From NCBI RefSeq assembly GCF_037154085.1, contig NZ_JBANRM010000002.1:248001-312000 (forward strand): a DNA stretch of 64,000 nucleotides, in the 5' to 3' direction. Shown in pieces: positions 31,743-40,677 of the stretch (position 1 is its first letter; every line of letters starts with the position of its first letter). The position numbers and the translations under genes are program-made. The notes beneath the pieces were generated by a model. That model was not told where the DNA came from. It worked only from the letters and a program-made list of their open reading frames with translations, and did not search any database. The DNA is from Andeanibacterium fulvum. GTDB lineage: Bacteria; Pseudomonadota; Alphaproteobacteria; Sphingomonadales; Sphingomonadaceae.

Positions 31743-33482
31743 TCAGCCTGCCAGCCGCTCCGCGTCAAGGGCATAGAGCAATTCGGCGCCTGCCCGGGCC
31801 GAGGCGGCGAGCCCCAGTGTCTCAGGCACAATGCGATCGAGGAAGAAGCGCACCGTCACCGGCTTTGTCGGGGCCGGGACTGCCACCTCGCCCGCCTCGA
31901 TAGCACGCAACTGGCGCAGCAATTGCCATCCGGCGACAGTGACGGCGCACATGGTGCAGAAGGGCACACTGCCGGCCAGCCTGTCGTCCAGCGTGGCGTC
32001 ATGCAGCATCCACTCGCCAATCGCCGCGCATTCCTGCGCCAAAGCGGCCAGATTGGGCTCCTCCGCGCTTTCCCGGACAATATCGGCCATCAGGGCAGCG
32101 AGCACCGCCCCATTTTCCATCGAGAGCTTTCGGGTAACGAGATCGGCCGCCTGGATGCCGTTCGTGCCTTCATAGATCGGCGGGATACGGGCATCGCGCA
32201 GGTGCTGGGCAGCGCCGGTTTCCTCGATATAGCCCATCCCGCCATGGACCTGGATACCAAGGCTGGCGACTTCCACGCCGATGTCGGTGCCCCAGGCCTT
32301 GATCAGCGGCACCAGCAGATCGGCGTGGGCTTGTGCGCCGCTATCATCCAAGGTCCCCCGGTCCACTTGCCCGGCAGTGTAATAGAGCAGGGCGCGCGCG
32401 CCTTCGGTAAGCGCTTTCATCCGCAGCAGCATGCGGCGAACATCTGGATGTTCGATAATCGGTACTGGCGTGCGGCTGGGAGCGCCAGCGCGGGCAGACT
32501 GCACTCGCTCGCGCGCATAGGCCAGGGCTTGCTGTGTCGCCCGCTCTGCGATCTGCACACCCTGATTGCCTACATTGATGCGCGCGGAGTTCATCATCGT
32601 GAACATGGCCCGCAGGCCTTCGTTCTCGTGATCAACCAGCTCGCCGATGCATTCGCCATTATCGCCATAGGACATGACGCAGGTCGGCGAAGCGTGGATG
32701 CCCAGCTTGTGTTCCAGGCTGACGGCACGCAAATCATTCCGCGCACCCAGCGAGCCATCTTCGCCAACGAGGAATTTGGGCACCAGGAACAGTGAAATAC
32801 CGCGGCTGCCCTCAGGCGCACCGGGCAATCGCGCCAGGACCAGATGGACGATGTTGTCCGCCAATTCGTGATCGCCCCAGGTAATGAATATCTTCTGGCC
32901 GGCAATGCGGTATTTGCCCGCATGCTCGCCATCCTGGATCGGCACTGCAATACTGCGGAGCGCGCCGACATCGCTGCCGGCCTGCGGCTCGGTGAGGTTC
33001 ATCGTCCCCGGCCATTCACCGCTGATCAGCTTGGGTAGGTATAGCGCGCGTTGCGTCTCGCTGCCGTGCTTTTCCAGTGCCTCGATCGCGCCGACCGTCA
33101 GCATGGGCAGCAGGGAGAACGCAAGGTTAGCACTGCCGAGATTTTCCATCACATTGATGGCCAGCGTATAGGGCAGGCCTTGCCCGCCATATTCCGCTGA
33201 GCCTGAAATGGCATTCCAGCCCTGCTCGACATAGGCGGCATAGGCTTCCGCGAAGCCCGCAGGGAGGCTGACCTTGCCATCCGCCAGTGTCGCGCCCTGC
33301 GTGTCGCCTATCCGGTTGAGCGGCGCCCATTCCCCGGCGGCCAATGCGCCGATACCCTGGACGATAGCCTCGACCATATCGGCCTCGGCAGCGCTGAAGC
33401 GTTCATGGGCGGCAAGCTCGGCAATTCCGGCATTGACGGCGATGGCCAGTAGCTGGTCGTCGAGAGCGGGGGCATAAGGCAT
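31743..33482 (-). CDS. Acyl-CoA dehydrogenase
   Basis: A 579-residue FAD-dependent acyl-CoA dehydrogenase with an extra C-terminal domain, as in the long bacterial FadE-like type. The FAD/substrate regions are NLTEPQAGSDVGALRS and FITWGDHELADN, with HVHGGMGYIEETGAAQHLRD near residue 415 leading to the C-terminal catalytic helix region. It would catalyse the first dehydrogenation step of fatty acid beta-oxidation. The fatty acyl-CoA ligase at 53283 may supply substrates. DUF815 lies downstream on the same strand. Confidence 0.93.
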   Translation of the reverse strand: MPYAPALDDQLLAIAVNAGIAELAAHERFSAAEADMVEAIVQGIGALAAGEWAPLNRIGDTQGATLADGKVSLPAGFAEAYAAYVEQGWNAISGSAEYGGQGLPYTLAINVMENLGSANLAFSLLPMLTVGAIEALEKHGSETQRALYLPKLISGEWPGTMNLTEPQAGSDVGALRSIAVPIQDGEHAGKYRIAGQKIFITWGDHELADNIVHLVLARLPGAPEGSRGISLFLVPKFLVGEDGSLGARNDLRAVSLEHKLGIHASPTCVMSYGDNGECIGELVDHENEGLRAMFTMMNSARINVGNQGVQIAERATQQALAYARERVQSARAGAPSRTPVPIIEHPDVRRMLLRMKALTEGARALLYYTAGQVDRGTLDDSGAQAHADLLVPLIKAWGTDIGVEVASLGIQVHGGMGYIEETGAAQHLRDARIPPIYEGTNGIQAADLVTRKLSMENGAVLAALMADIVRESAEEPNLAALAQECAAIGEWMLHDATLDDRLAGSVPFCTMCAVTVAGWQLLRQLRAIEAGEVAVPAPTKPVTVRFFLDRIVPETLGLAASARAGAELLYALDAERLAG

Positions 33483-33710
33483 CTTCGGCTCCCTTCAGGC
33501 GCCGCTGGGGCGCTTTGTCTTGGCTTTGTGCTCCTTCACCTATAGCCCCGCAGCAGGAGCGGCAAGGACGCTACGGAAGGGCGGCTTCGCACGCGCGGGC
33601 GAATCACTGATGCTGGACATTGGCTTGACCTGCCGAGGGAATCCGCGATTGAACGCATAAACACGGGCGCGCTTCCCGCGCCGGACAGCCAGGGAACCGG
33701 CACAGCCATC

Positions 33711-34652
33711 ATGGACCAGAGCGGAACCGAGTTGTTGGTGCCCGATGCCGCGGGAATCGCGCGTGCGGCCGAATTGCTGCGCGCCGGGCGCCTCGTCGCC
33801 GTGCCGACCGAGACTGTCTATGGACTCGCCGCCCGCGCGGATTCGGATGCGGCGGTTGCCGCGATCTATCGCGCCAAGGGCCGGCCGGACTTCAATCCGC
33901 TGATCGTACATGTCGCGGAATTGGACGTGGCTGAAGGGCTCGCCCATTTCGATAGCAGGGCCCGCGAGTTGGCCGAGCGTTTCTGGCCTGGCCCCCTCAC
34001 GATGGTTCTGCCGTTGCGGGACGGTGCGTCTGTCGCTCCGGCTGTAACTGCGGGACTGCCGACCATCGCTTTGCGCATGCCGGCACATCCTGCGATGCGC
34101 GCCTTGCTCATTGAAACCGGTCTTCCTCTTGCAGCGCCCTCGGCCAACCGCAGTGGTGCGGTAAGCCCGACGGAGGCCGACCACGTCGTTGCCTCGCTGG
34201 GCGGCAGGATCGATGCTGTGGTTGACGGCGGAGCCTGTGAACGAGGCCTGGAATCCACCATTGTCGCCCTCAGGGCCGACGGTACATGGCAACTTCTGCG
34301 CCCCGGTCCGATTGAGGAATCGCAGATTTCCGCGATTCTTGGGCGACCGCATGACGTCACTTCCGCCAAGGTTGAGGCACCGGGTCAATTGGCCCAGCAT
34401 TATGCGCCCGGCAAACCGGTACGGCTCGATGTGGAAGTGGGCGAGCCAGACGAGTTCATGATCGGCTACGCGGAGATTGCCGGAGACTGCACCCTCTCGG
34501 CGTCGGGCGATCTCGCTGAGGCCGCCGCGCGACTCTATGCGTGCCTGCATATGGGCGCCGCGTCTGAAAAGCCGCGCATCGCCGTCGCGCCGATACCGAT
34601 GGATGGGATTGGTGCGGCCATTCGGGACAGGCTTGCCCGGGCAGCTGCCTAG
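33711..34652 (+). CDS. tsaC: L-threonylcarbamoyladenylate synthase (Sua5/YrdC type)
   Basis: A 313-residue protein made of a YrdC domain (about 15-200) and a C-terminal Sua5 domain. The YrdC domain has RLVAVPTETVYGLAARADS, RPDFNPLIVHVAE and APSANRSGAVSPTEADHV. The Sua5 part includes PGQLAQHYAPGKPVRLD and DLAEAAARLYACLH. It makes threonylcarbamoyl-AMP for the t6A37 modification of ANN-decoding tRNAs. The C-terminal Sua5 domain is somewhat shorter than typical. It shares a CTAG double stop with the convergent lipoprotein gene. Confidence 0.92.
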   Translation: MDQSGTELLVPDAAGIARAAELLRAGRLVAVPTETVYGLAARADSDAAVAAIYRAKGRPDFNPLIVHVAELDVAEGLAHFDSRARELAERFWPGPLTMVLPLRDGASVAPAVTAGLPTIALRMPAHPAMRALLIETGLPLAAPSANRSGAVSPTEADHVVASLGGRIDAVVDGGACERGLESTIVALRADGTWQLLRPGPIEESQISAILGRPHDVTSAKVEAPGQLAQHYAPGKPVRLDVEVGEPDEFMIGYAEIAGDCTLSASGDLAEAAARLYACLHMGAASEKPRIAVAPIPMDGIGAAIRDRLARAAA

Positions 34653-34978
34653 CGTTCGGGCTGTGCCGGGAGCGTATGGCTTAGCGAATCGATCTCCAGG
34701 GCAATTTCGTCGCGCTTGGTGCAGGCTGTTGTGTTCCCTTCGCCACAAGCCTTGTCCAGCTTGCGCCATTCCCTTTCCAGCTTGCCGAGGCGCTCTTCCT
34801 GTTTGCGCAGCTCGCGGCCGCGTTTTTCGTCCGCTTCCGACTGGCTGGTGGTGGCCATGTCCACGGCCTTGCCTGCCACCTTCACCGGAGCCGTGGCCAC
34901 ATCCAGCGCGGCCTTGGCCAGGCAACCGGAAAGGGCAACAGCCAGAAGAGGCAGACAAATATAGCGAACCGGGCCCAT
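34649..34978 (-). CDS. Small lipoprotein with coiled-coil domain
   Basis: About 109 residues from the ATG at 34976-34978, backed by GGAGGAG seven bases upstream. The N-terminus ends in the lipobox LSGC, so it is likely lipid-anchored after cleavage. The mature part is helical and charged (KRGRELRKQEERLGKLEREW), a coiled-coil candidate, with a cysteine pair near CGEGNTTAC. I do not recognise a named family. It is monocistronic, overlapping the tsaC stop by 4 bases in the convergent direction. Confidence 0.7.
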   Translation of the reverse strand: MGPVRYICLPLLAVALSGCLAKAALDVATAPVKVAGKAVDMATTSQSEADEKRGRELRKQEERLGKLEREWRKLDKACGEGNTTACTKRDEIALEIDSLSHTLPAQPER

Positions 34979-35034
34979 AACATGCTCCTCCACCCCCAAT
35001 TATCCGGGCAGGAAGTTGCCGGGCGATGAATTTG

Positions 35035-35793
35035 CTATTCGGTGCTTTGCGCAGCGCCGCGTTCGCATCTCAGCGAACCCGAACCCAGGCTTTGTACCTT
35101 GCAGGTGGCGCTCCCCCGCACGGTGACATTGCCGGAGCCCATGATCTTCGCCTTGACCGTGCCGTCGGAAGCAAAGCTCGCATCGCCCGATCCGGCGATG
35201 GAGATTTCCGCGTTCGCCACTTTCAGTTCCGCAAGATCCGCATCGCCTGACCCGGCTATGGAAAGGTCCAGCACCTTCGCAACGCCCGATGCGCGATAGC
35301 TGCCGGAACCTGCGATCTCTGCTTCCAGCGAATCGACGTCGATCCCCAGTGTCTCGATCATGCCTGAGCCGACAATGGTCACTTCGGAAGTTCGGGCAAG
35401 ATGTTCCGCGAAGATGTTGCCCGATCCGGCGAGTACGAGGCGTTTTGGTGCCGGCATCGTCACGGTCACGGTAGCGCGGTTGTTGTCCTGCATCATAGAG
35501 GCGTCACGCATCACCGAAAGCCGGCCGTCCTGCAGCAGGAAACGCATCCGCTCCTTGGCCTGCGTATCCCCTTCCAGTGCGATGGTGAAATCCTCGCCTG
35601 GTGTAATTCTGACGATGTCCGGGCCAAGCAGCGCGATTTCTTCCGGCGCCTTGCCCGAAAGGTCCAATTCGGCGAGCGGAACGCCTTTCGTGCCGTTCAC
35701 GGAGAACTTGGCACCGTCACACCCGGCGACACCTGCTGCCATTGCCATGGCGATGACCGGCCCGACCGATTTGAGGAACTTGTTCAGACGCAT
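35035..35793 (-). CDS. Head GIN domain (DUF2807) lipoprotein-like exported protein
   Basis: About 252 residues from the ATG at 35791-35793, chosen because GGAGTAGG lies five bases upstream; an ATG five codons earlier is possible. The N-terminus has a hydrophobic stretch ending in AGVAGC, a lipobox-like site. The rest shows a repeated GSG motif (LAGSGN, VGSGM, IAGSGS, IAGSGD, IMGSGN, LGSGS) every 15-22 residues, the beta-helical pattern of DUF2807. Function is unknown; these are envelope-associated. The upstream palindrome at 35804-35839 may control it. Confidence 0.85.
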   Translation of the reverse strand: MRLNKFLKSVGPVIAMAMAAGVAGCDGAKFSVNGTKGVPLAELDLSGKAPEEIALLGPDIVRITPGEDFTIALEGDTQAKERMRFLLQDGRLSVMRDASMMQDNNRATVTVTMPAPKRLVLAGSGNIFAEHLARTSEVTIVGSGMIETLGIDVDSLEAEIAGSGSYRASGVAKVLDLSIAGSGDADLAELKVANAEISIAGSGDASFASDGTVKAKIMGSGNVTVRGSATCKVQSLGSGSLRCERGAAQSTE

Positions 35794-35803
35794 GGAACCT
35801 ACT

Positions 35804-35839
35804 CCCATTGTGTATTAATACAGCAATACACTAAATGGG
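35804..35839. promoter_or_regulatory. Nested palindromes upstream of the GIN-domain gene (candidate operator)
   Basis: TGTATTAATACA at 35811-35822 is a perfect 12-bp palindrome, and GTGTATT (35810-35816) with AATACAC (35825-35831) forms a second inverted repeat, flanked by CCCATT (35804-35809) and AATGGG (35834-35839). The AT-rich double palindrome sits just upstream of the gene and looks like a repressor operator. Confidence 0.5.
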
Positions 35840-35884
35840 GAGTCGTCTCAATCATGCAAGGGGCAGGTTGGGCTGAACGAAAAA

Positions 35885-35906
35885 GGCCGCCCCGGTGGGG
35901 GCGGCC
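35885..35906 (-). terminator. Rho-independent terminator of carD
   Basis: GGCCGCCCC (35885-35893) and GGGGCGGCC (35898-35906) form a perfect 9-bp stem with a 4-nt loop. On the - strand it is followed by TTTTTCG, so it ends the leftward carD transcript. Confidence 0.88.
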
Positions 35907-35933
35907 CTTGCGTGTGTTTGAGGTGCGATCCGC

Positions 35934-36467
35934 TCAGGCGGTTTCGGCAGTCTCGTAATATTTCGGCGCGTGTTCGTTGAGGATCGCAAGGATCTTCTTG
36001 AGCGCGGCCGGTTCGTCCGTCTTCTCCATCGCGGCCAGCTCGCGAGCGAGGCGGCTGGAAGCGGCTTCAAAGATCTGGCGTTCGGAATAGCTCTGTTCCG
36101 GCTGATCGTCGGCGCGGAACAGGTCGCGCGTCACTTCGGCGATCGAGACCAGATCGCCCGAATTGATCTTGGCTTCATATTCCTGCGCGCGGCGCGACCA
36201 CATGGTGCGCTTCACCTTGGGCTTGCCCTTCAGCGTGTCGAGCGCTTCGCGCAGTGTCTTGTCGCTGGAAAGCTTGCGCATGCCGATCGCTTCGACCTTG
36301 TTGACCGGAACGCGCAGAGTCATGCGTTCCTTTTCGAAGCGGAGAACATAGAGTTCGAGCTGCATGCCGGCGATTTCTTCGTTCTGCAGCTCGATTACAC
36401 GGCCAACGCCGTGCTTGGGATAAACAACATAATCGCCGACGGAAAAGGCGGGAGCCTTGGCTACCAT
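35934..36467 (-). CDS. carD: CarD-family transcription regulator
   Basis: A 177-residue CarD protein. The N-terminal RNA-polymerase-interacting Tudor-like domain (about 1-65) begins with FSVGDYVVYPKHGVGRV and LRFEKERMTLRVPV. The helical C-terminal domain (about 75-165) includes KRTMWSRRAQEYEAKINSGD and binds promoter DNA at the open complex. CarD stabilises open complexes at rRNA and other promoters. In alphaproteobacteria it often lies beside fdxA; here a small membrane gene intervenes. A terminator follows at 35885-35906. Confidence 0.95.
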   Translation of the reverse strand: MVAKAPAFSVGDYVVYPKHGVGRVIELQNEEIAGMQLELYVLRFEKERMTLRVPVNKVEAIGMRKLSSDKTLREALDTLKGKPKVKRTMWSRRAQEYEAKINSGDLVSIAEVTRDLFRADDQPEQSYSERQIFEAASSRLARELAAMEKTDEPAALKKILAILNEHAPKYYETAETA

Positions 36468-36785
36468 GAATCGTCCTTTCTCAGTGCAGGAACCAGGCGC
36501 TTTGCAGGGTGACTGACGTCAAAACCATTCCGGGGCCGCAAGCCGGAGCCGCGACCCGAAATTGTCGTTCAACCCTGTTGCGTTACTGGGCCTGCCTTTC
36601 GTGATTCCTGTGGCCGGTTGTGGATAATTGCGACCATCGACGCATTATGTAGCAGTTTCGCAACAAAAATTCCAGCCCCGCAGCAAGGTAGCGGTACGAT
36701 CCGCCAAATCGCCCAAGGCGAATTAGTTGACTAAGTCTTCGTGTGGCGAGCTAGCGCCATGAAAGGTCTTGAGAAGTTTTATGAT
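36468..36785. other. 318-bp intergenic region upstream of carD with a DnaA box
   Basis: No gene is seen. It must hold the carD promoter on its left side. It contains TGTGGATAA at 36619-36627, a perfect DnaA box on the - strand, two GANTC sites (36603 and 36783), and TTAGT/ACTAA arms around a 2-nt spacer at 36723-36734. The stretch is less GC-rich than its neighbours. Confidence 0.6.
36619..36627 (-). promoter_or_regulatory. Isolated perfect DnaA box upstream of carD
   Basis: TGTGGATAA on the + strand, the exact reverse complement of TTATCCACA. It is 19 kb from the putative origin and 152 bp upstream of the carD start, so it could be a DnaA-regulated promoter or a titration site. Confidence 0.7.
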
Positions 36786-37079
36786 TCAAGGCCTATCTGA
36801 AGTGCTGACCCGGGCCAGCAAATCACTGGCGATCGAGAAGCTCTTGGGCGCAACTCCCTCCGGCTGAGCGCTACCCACCTCATCCAGAAGTTTGGCCAGG
36901 ACTTCACGTAAAGAATCGAGCAATTGCGCCTGTTGGCGGGCAATCTCTTCCGATTGCTCAAGGCGCACATGGAGGTCGGCCACCTTGGACGAAGCCAAAA
37001 CTCCGCCAATGACGACACCGATACACGCCGCGATGGAACCCAACGCGATAAAACTCAAAACAAGCAGTGACGTGCCCAT
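36786..37079 (-). CDS. Small membrane protein with coiled coil, function unknown
   Basis: A 97-residue protein with an N-terminal hydrophobic helix (about 4-28, VLSFIALGSIAACIGVVIGG) and a following charged helical stretch with heptad-like leucines (LHVRLEQSEEIARQQAQLLD). GAGGGG seven bases before the ATG supports the start. It matches no family I know. The gene and its flanks (36.47-37.17 kb) are visibly lower in GC than the surroundings, and it sits between fdxA and carD, which are usually adjacent. It may be a recent acquisition; this is inference. Confidence 0.6.
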   Translation of the reverse strand: MGTSLLVLSFIALGSIAACIGVVIGGVLASSKVADLHVRLEQSEEIARQQAQLLDSLREVLAKLLDEVGSAQPEGVAPKSFSIASDLLARVSTSDRP

Positions 37080-37171
37080 CTGTTGCCCCTCAGATATGCA
37101 CTGAAAGGCGCAACCTAGTGCGAAATTCGCATTTCAACAACTGGAGTGGACGAGAAACGTCCTGATTTGGA

Positions 37172-37510
37172 TCAGTCGCCTTCGCCGGCTTCGGCGGAAA
37201 AGTACTTGTCGAACTTGCCCTCTTCGCCCTTGTGCTCGTCAGCGTCGGCCGGCGGATCCTTGCGGGCAGTGATATTGGGCCATTCAGCCGAATATTTGGC
37301 GTTGAGCTCGAGCCACTTTTCAAGGCCGCCCTCGGTATCGGGCAGAATGGCCTCGGCCGGGCATTCCGGTTCGCACACGCCGCAGTCGATGCACTCGCTG
37401 GGATTGATCACCAGCATGTTCTCGCCTTCGTAGAAGCAGTCGACCGGGCAGACCTCGACGCAGTCCGTATACTTGCAGCGGATGCAGGCGTCGGTGACGA
37501 CATAGGTCAT
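37172..37510 (-). CDS. fdxA: Ferredoxin FdxA (7Fe, 3Fe-4S/4Fe-4S)
   Basis: A 112-residue ferredoxin. The motifs CIRCKYTDCVEVCPVDCF (N-terminal) and CIDCGVCEPECPAEAI (second cluster) give the cysteine spacing of 7Fe ferredoxins, with the C-terminal tail (LELNAKYSAEWPNI, then acidic residues) typical of FdxA. It would transfer low-potential electrons in the cytoplasm. It overlaps the S4-domain gene by 4 bp and follows the helicase, the usual alphaproteobacterial helicase-S4-fdxA run. Confidence 0.95.
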   Translation of the reverse strand: MTYVVTDACIRCKYTDCVEVCPVDCFYEGENMLVINPSECIDCGVCEPECPAEAILPDTEGGLEKWLELNAKYSAEWPNITARKDPPADADEHKGEEGKFDKYFSAEAGEGD

Positions 37511-37818
37511 GGGTGCGGTTGTCCTTCGCTCAATTGGCTTTCGCCGCCTGCTATGGCGATTGTGCCGGAAGCGTCAAGTTCCCGATAGCAGGCGCGTGCC
37601 TCTTCTGCCGGACCGCGCCGGCTTGGCAAAGACAGGATTTCTATCACCACCACACGGCTTCTTAGGGGCAGAGTGAGCACATCACCCGCCCCGATGGCCT
37701 GATCCAGATGCACAACCCGGGCACCGTTGCGGCGAATATGGCCCTCACCGACCCATTTCTGTGCCAGCCCCCGGCTCTTTGCGAAACGCAGGAACCAGAG
37801 GAGCCGGTCGATCCGCAT
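37507..37818 (-). CDS. S4-domain RNA-binding protein (Hsp15-like)
   Basis: A 103-residue protein with an S4 RNA-binding domain at about 1-60, beginning MRIDRLLWFLRFAKSR and containing GHIRRNGARV. Hsp15-type proteins bind stalled 50S subunits with nascent chains, and this is the likely role. Its C-terminus is less conserved. It starts 15 bp downstream of the helicase stop and overlaps fdxA by 4 bp, so translation of the three is probably coupled. Confidence 0.88.
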   Translation of the reverse strand: MRIDRLLWFLRFAKSRGLAQKWVGEGHIRRNGARVVHLDQAIGAGDVLTLPLRSRVVVIEILSLPSRRGPAEEARACYRELDASGTIAIAGGESQLSEGQPHP

Positions 37819-37833
37819 TTCGTGGCCTTGGTA

Positions 37834-40578
37834 TTAGCGCAGGAGATCCGCCAGGACCGCGAAGGCATTGCCTTCCGCCGGGCGGGACGGTGCTGGCCGG
37901 TTTTCCGGACGCTTGCCGCCGCCGGTGGGCTTGCCGCCCCTGCCGTCCTTGCGGACGCGTCCATCCTTGCGATCCTGATTTCCGCGGGCTGACGATCCGG
38001 CATCCTTGCGATGGGTTTCCCCGCGCGGGGAACGCCCACGGCGTTCTTCTTCCTGGCGTTCGCCGCGATGGTCGGTTCTGGGGGCGCGCCAATCCCACAT
38101 CAGCGGGGCGGGCGGGCCAAAGGCACCCTCGGCCAATGCGCGGTGGCGCACGGGGCGGAAGCCAGCGTCTCGCATCAGCCGCGCATAGCTCTCCTCGGTC
38201 AGTCCCATCGAAGTGGGCAGGGCCAGATCGATGAAGAACCGTTTACCGGAAGCGGCGGCACGCGCTTCATGCGCGGCACGGAACAGTTTTTCGGCCATGT
38301 CGAGCCGGATCGCGTGCCTGCCGGCATGGCGATAACCCGCCGGAAGATGCCGTGCGCCCTCGATGACGGCGGCCATATTATCCTGCACCGCGCGATTATC
38401 TGCACCGATTGCGCGCAGAAGCCGGCGTGGCGCGGGCTTGAGCAGGGCCGGGGCGAAGACGTCCAGTGCGCCGATGGTGACACCCAGCTTGCGCAGCAGG
38501 TGACGCCGTTCCTTGGGAAGATAGGCAAGGCCTGCCTTCTCACGCGCGACCATGCCGGCGCCGGCGACAACCTGCAGCAACAGCGCGCGCAATTCGGTGC
38601 CAGCTTCCGGGTCGCGAGTCGCTTCTTCCAACGTGCGCAGCGGCGCCAGTGGAGCCAGTTCGCCTTCGAGCCAGTGACCAAGCGTCTCCGCCAGCTTTTC
38701 GGCCTGCACCGGGCCGAGCGCGGTGAGTTCCTTCGCCAGTTCCAGCCTCGGACGGGTGATGTCCTTCGTAGGATGCAGCGTGGCAACCGGCTGGCCTTCG
38801 CGCAGCACCTGCCCGCCTTCCAGTGTCAGCGTGCCAAGTTCGCTTGCTGCCATCTTCTGTGCCTTCTGGGCCAGCAACTGCGGCAGGTGCTTTTCCGCCG
38901 CGGCGAGCAGCAGCTTGCGATCGGCATGGCCGGCCTGCGCGTCCACCACGAAACGGAAACCGTCCAGATGGCCGATCGCTTCGCCCTCGACCAGCACAGC
39001 GCCGTCGTCGTTCAGTTCAACCTTCAAGAGACCTGCATCCTTCCCCATGGTCTTCATCAATACAGCAGTGCGGCGATTGACGAAACGTTCGGTGAGCCGC
39101 TGATGGAGCGCGTCCGAAAGCCGGCTTTCGACAGAGCGCGCGCGTGCGGCCATTTCATCCTTTGCCAGCACCCAATCGGGCCGCTGGGCGATATAGGCCC
39201 AGCTGCGGATCGCTGCGATGCGGCCCTGCAACGTGTCGATGTCGCCGGACAGATTGTCCAGCTCCGAAATCCTGGCCCCCGCGTAATCCGCGCCGAGATA
39301 GCCGTCTTTCAGCTCCTGCCACAGGCGCTGGACGAAGCGGGCATGCGTTTCTGCGCCCTGCTGGCGGAAATCGGGCAGCGAACAGACATCCCAGAAGCGG
39401 CGTACCATTCCCGGCGTGGTCAGGGTCTCGGCAATGCCGTGTTCTTCCGCCAGGCGTTTGAGCACCTTGAGGTCGATCGCTTCGGGTGCCGGGGCAAGCT
39501 GGGGCAGATCGGGCTTGGTTTCCAGATCGGCGATCAGCATGTCGACACTGTCGAAGCGGGGATCGGATTCGCGCCAGAACAGCTTGGTCAGCGGCGCGAA
39601 ACGGTGTTCCTCGATCGCGTAGATTTCTTCCTCGGTGAACTCCACCGGAGCGCCGCCGCGTCCGCCACCCGACAGGGTGCCGAAGGTGCCGTCCTTCTGG
39701 TGTCGCCCCGCACGCCCCGCGATCTGGGCCATTTCCGAGGGAGTAAGACGCCGCTGGCGCGATCCGTCGAATTTGGAGAGCCCGGCAAAGGCCACATGGG
39801 TAACATCGAGATTGAGGCCCATGCCGATGGCATCGGTGGCGACGATGTAGTCCACCTCGCCGGACTGGAACAACTCGACTTGGCGGTTACGCGTATCGGG
39901 GCTCAACGCACCCATGACCACGGCCGCGCCGCCCCGGAAGCGGCGGAGCATTTCCGCCACGGCATAGACCTGCTCCGCCGAGAAGGCGACGATGGCACTG
40001 CGGGGGGGCAGGCGGGAGAGCTTGGCGCTGCCTGCGTGGCGCAACGTGGAAAAGCGTGGACGTTCGATAATCTCCGCATCCGGGATCAGCGCTTTCACCA
40101 TGGGTGAGAGCGTTGCAGAGCCGAGCAGCATCGTCTCTTCCCGCCCGCGCACATTGAGCAGCCGGTCAGTGAAGATGTGCCCGCGTTCGGGATCGGCCGA
40201 GAGCTGGGCTTCGTCCAGCGCAACGAAGGCCAGATCGCCCTTGCTCAGCAATCCTTTGCCCAGGCGATCGGGCCGACCGGCGGGCATGGCTTCGGCAGTG
40301 CAGAGAAACCAGCGCGCTTCGGGCGGTTCGATTCGTTCCTCGCCAGTGATCAGCGCAACCGAACGGTCGCCCTTGATCGCGCGGACCTTGTCATAGACCT
40401 CGCGCGCCAGCAGGCGCAGCGGAAAGCCGATGGCGCCGCTCGAATGGGCACATAGCCTCTCGATCGCGAGATGGGTTTTGCCGGTATTGGTCGGGCCGAG
40501 TACGGCCTTGATGCGCCTATCGGCGGAACTTCGGGTCACAATGATATCCAATGTGGCAGGTGCGGGCGGGGCAGGCAA
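37834..40578 (-). CDS. SUV3-like DExH-box RNA helicase
   Basis: A 914-residue SUV3/MgpS-like helicase. Motif I is VLGPTNTGKTHLAIERL (about 27-43), motif II ALDEAQ, and motifs IV-VI are visible as SAIVAFSAEQVY, VATDAIGMGLNLDV and QIAGRAGRHQKDGTFG. A long C-terminal extension ends in a basic, low-complexity Arg/Gly/Lys tail with many HRGER- and KDGR-like units, likely RNA-binding. The start is a TTG at 40576-40578 or a GTG 13 codons later. Homologues unwind RNA in degradosome-like work; a specific role is inferred. Confidence 0.88.
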   Translation of the reverse strand: MPAPPAPATLDIIVTRSSADRRIKAVLGPTNTGKTHLAIERLCAHSSGAIGFPLRLLAREVYDKVRAIKGDRSVALITGEERIEPPEARWFLCTAEAMPAGRPDRLGKGLLSKGDLAFVALDEAQLSADPERGHIFTDRLLNVRGREETMLLGSATLSPMVKALIPDAEIIERPRFSTLRHAGSAKLSRLPPRSAIVAFSAEQVYAVAEMLRRFRGGAAVVMGALSPDTRNRQVELFQSGEVDYIVATDAIGMGLNLDVTHVAFAGLSKFDGSRQRRLTPSEMAQIAGRAGRHQKDGTFGTLSGGGRGGAPVEFTEEEIYAIEEHRFAPLTKLFWRESDPRFDSVDMLIADLETKPDLPQLAPAPEAIDLKVLKRLAEEHGIAETLTTPGMVRRFWDVCSLPDFRQQGAETHARFVQRLWQELKDGYLGADYAGARISELDNLSGDIDTLQGRIAAIRSWAYIAQRPDWVLAKDEMAARARSVESRLSDALHQRLTERFVNRRTAVLMKTMGKDAGLLKVELNDDGAVLVEGEAIGHLDGFRFVVDAQAGHADRKLLLAAAEKHLPQLLAQKAQKMAASELGTLTLEGGQVLREGQPVATLHPTKDITRPRLELAKELTALGPVQAEKLAETLGHWLEGELAPLAPLRTLEEATRDPEAGTELRALLLQVVAGAGMVAREKAGLAYLPKERRHLLRKLGVTIGALDVFAPALLKPAPRRLLRAIGADNRAVQDNMAAVIEGARHLPAGYRHAGRHAIRLDMAEKLFRAAHEARAAASGKRFFIDLALPTSMGLTEESYARLMRDAGFRPVRHRALAEGAFGPPAPLMWDWRAPRTDHRGERQEEERRGRSPRGETHRKDAGSSARGNQDRKDGRVRKDGRGGKPTGGGKRPENRPAPSRPAEGNAFAVLADLLR

Positions 40579-40677
40579 CCGAACATTGGCCGACTTTGCC
40601 GATGGCGCCCTTGTTTCAGCTAGCCGTCCGTCCGAGTCACTCCATCGAAATTGACGGCTTATTAACTTTGATCCGCC

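Noticed and set aside
33483..33710. Small gene in the gap before tsaC
   Set aside because: No frame with a ribosome-binding site or coding-like composition; only a weak GC hairpin.
33540..34958. 472-codon frame on the - strand opposite tsaC
   Set aside because: Antisense of tsaC, ending inside the lipoprotein gene; unstructured composition.
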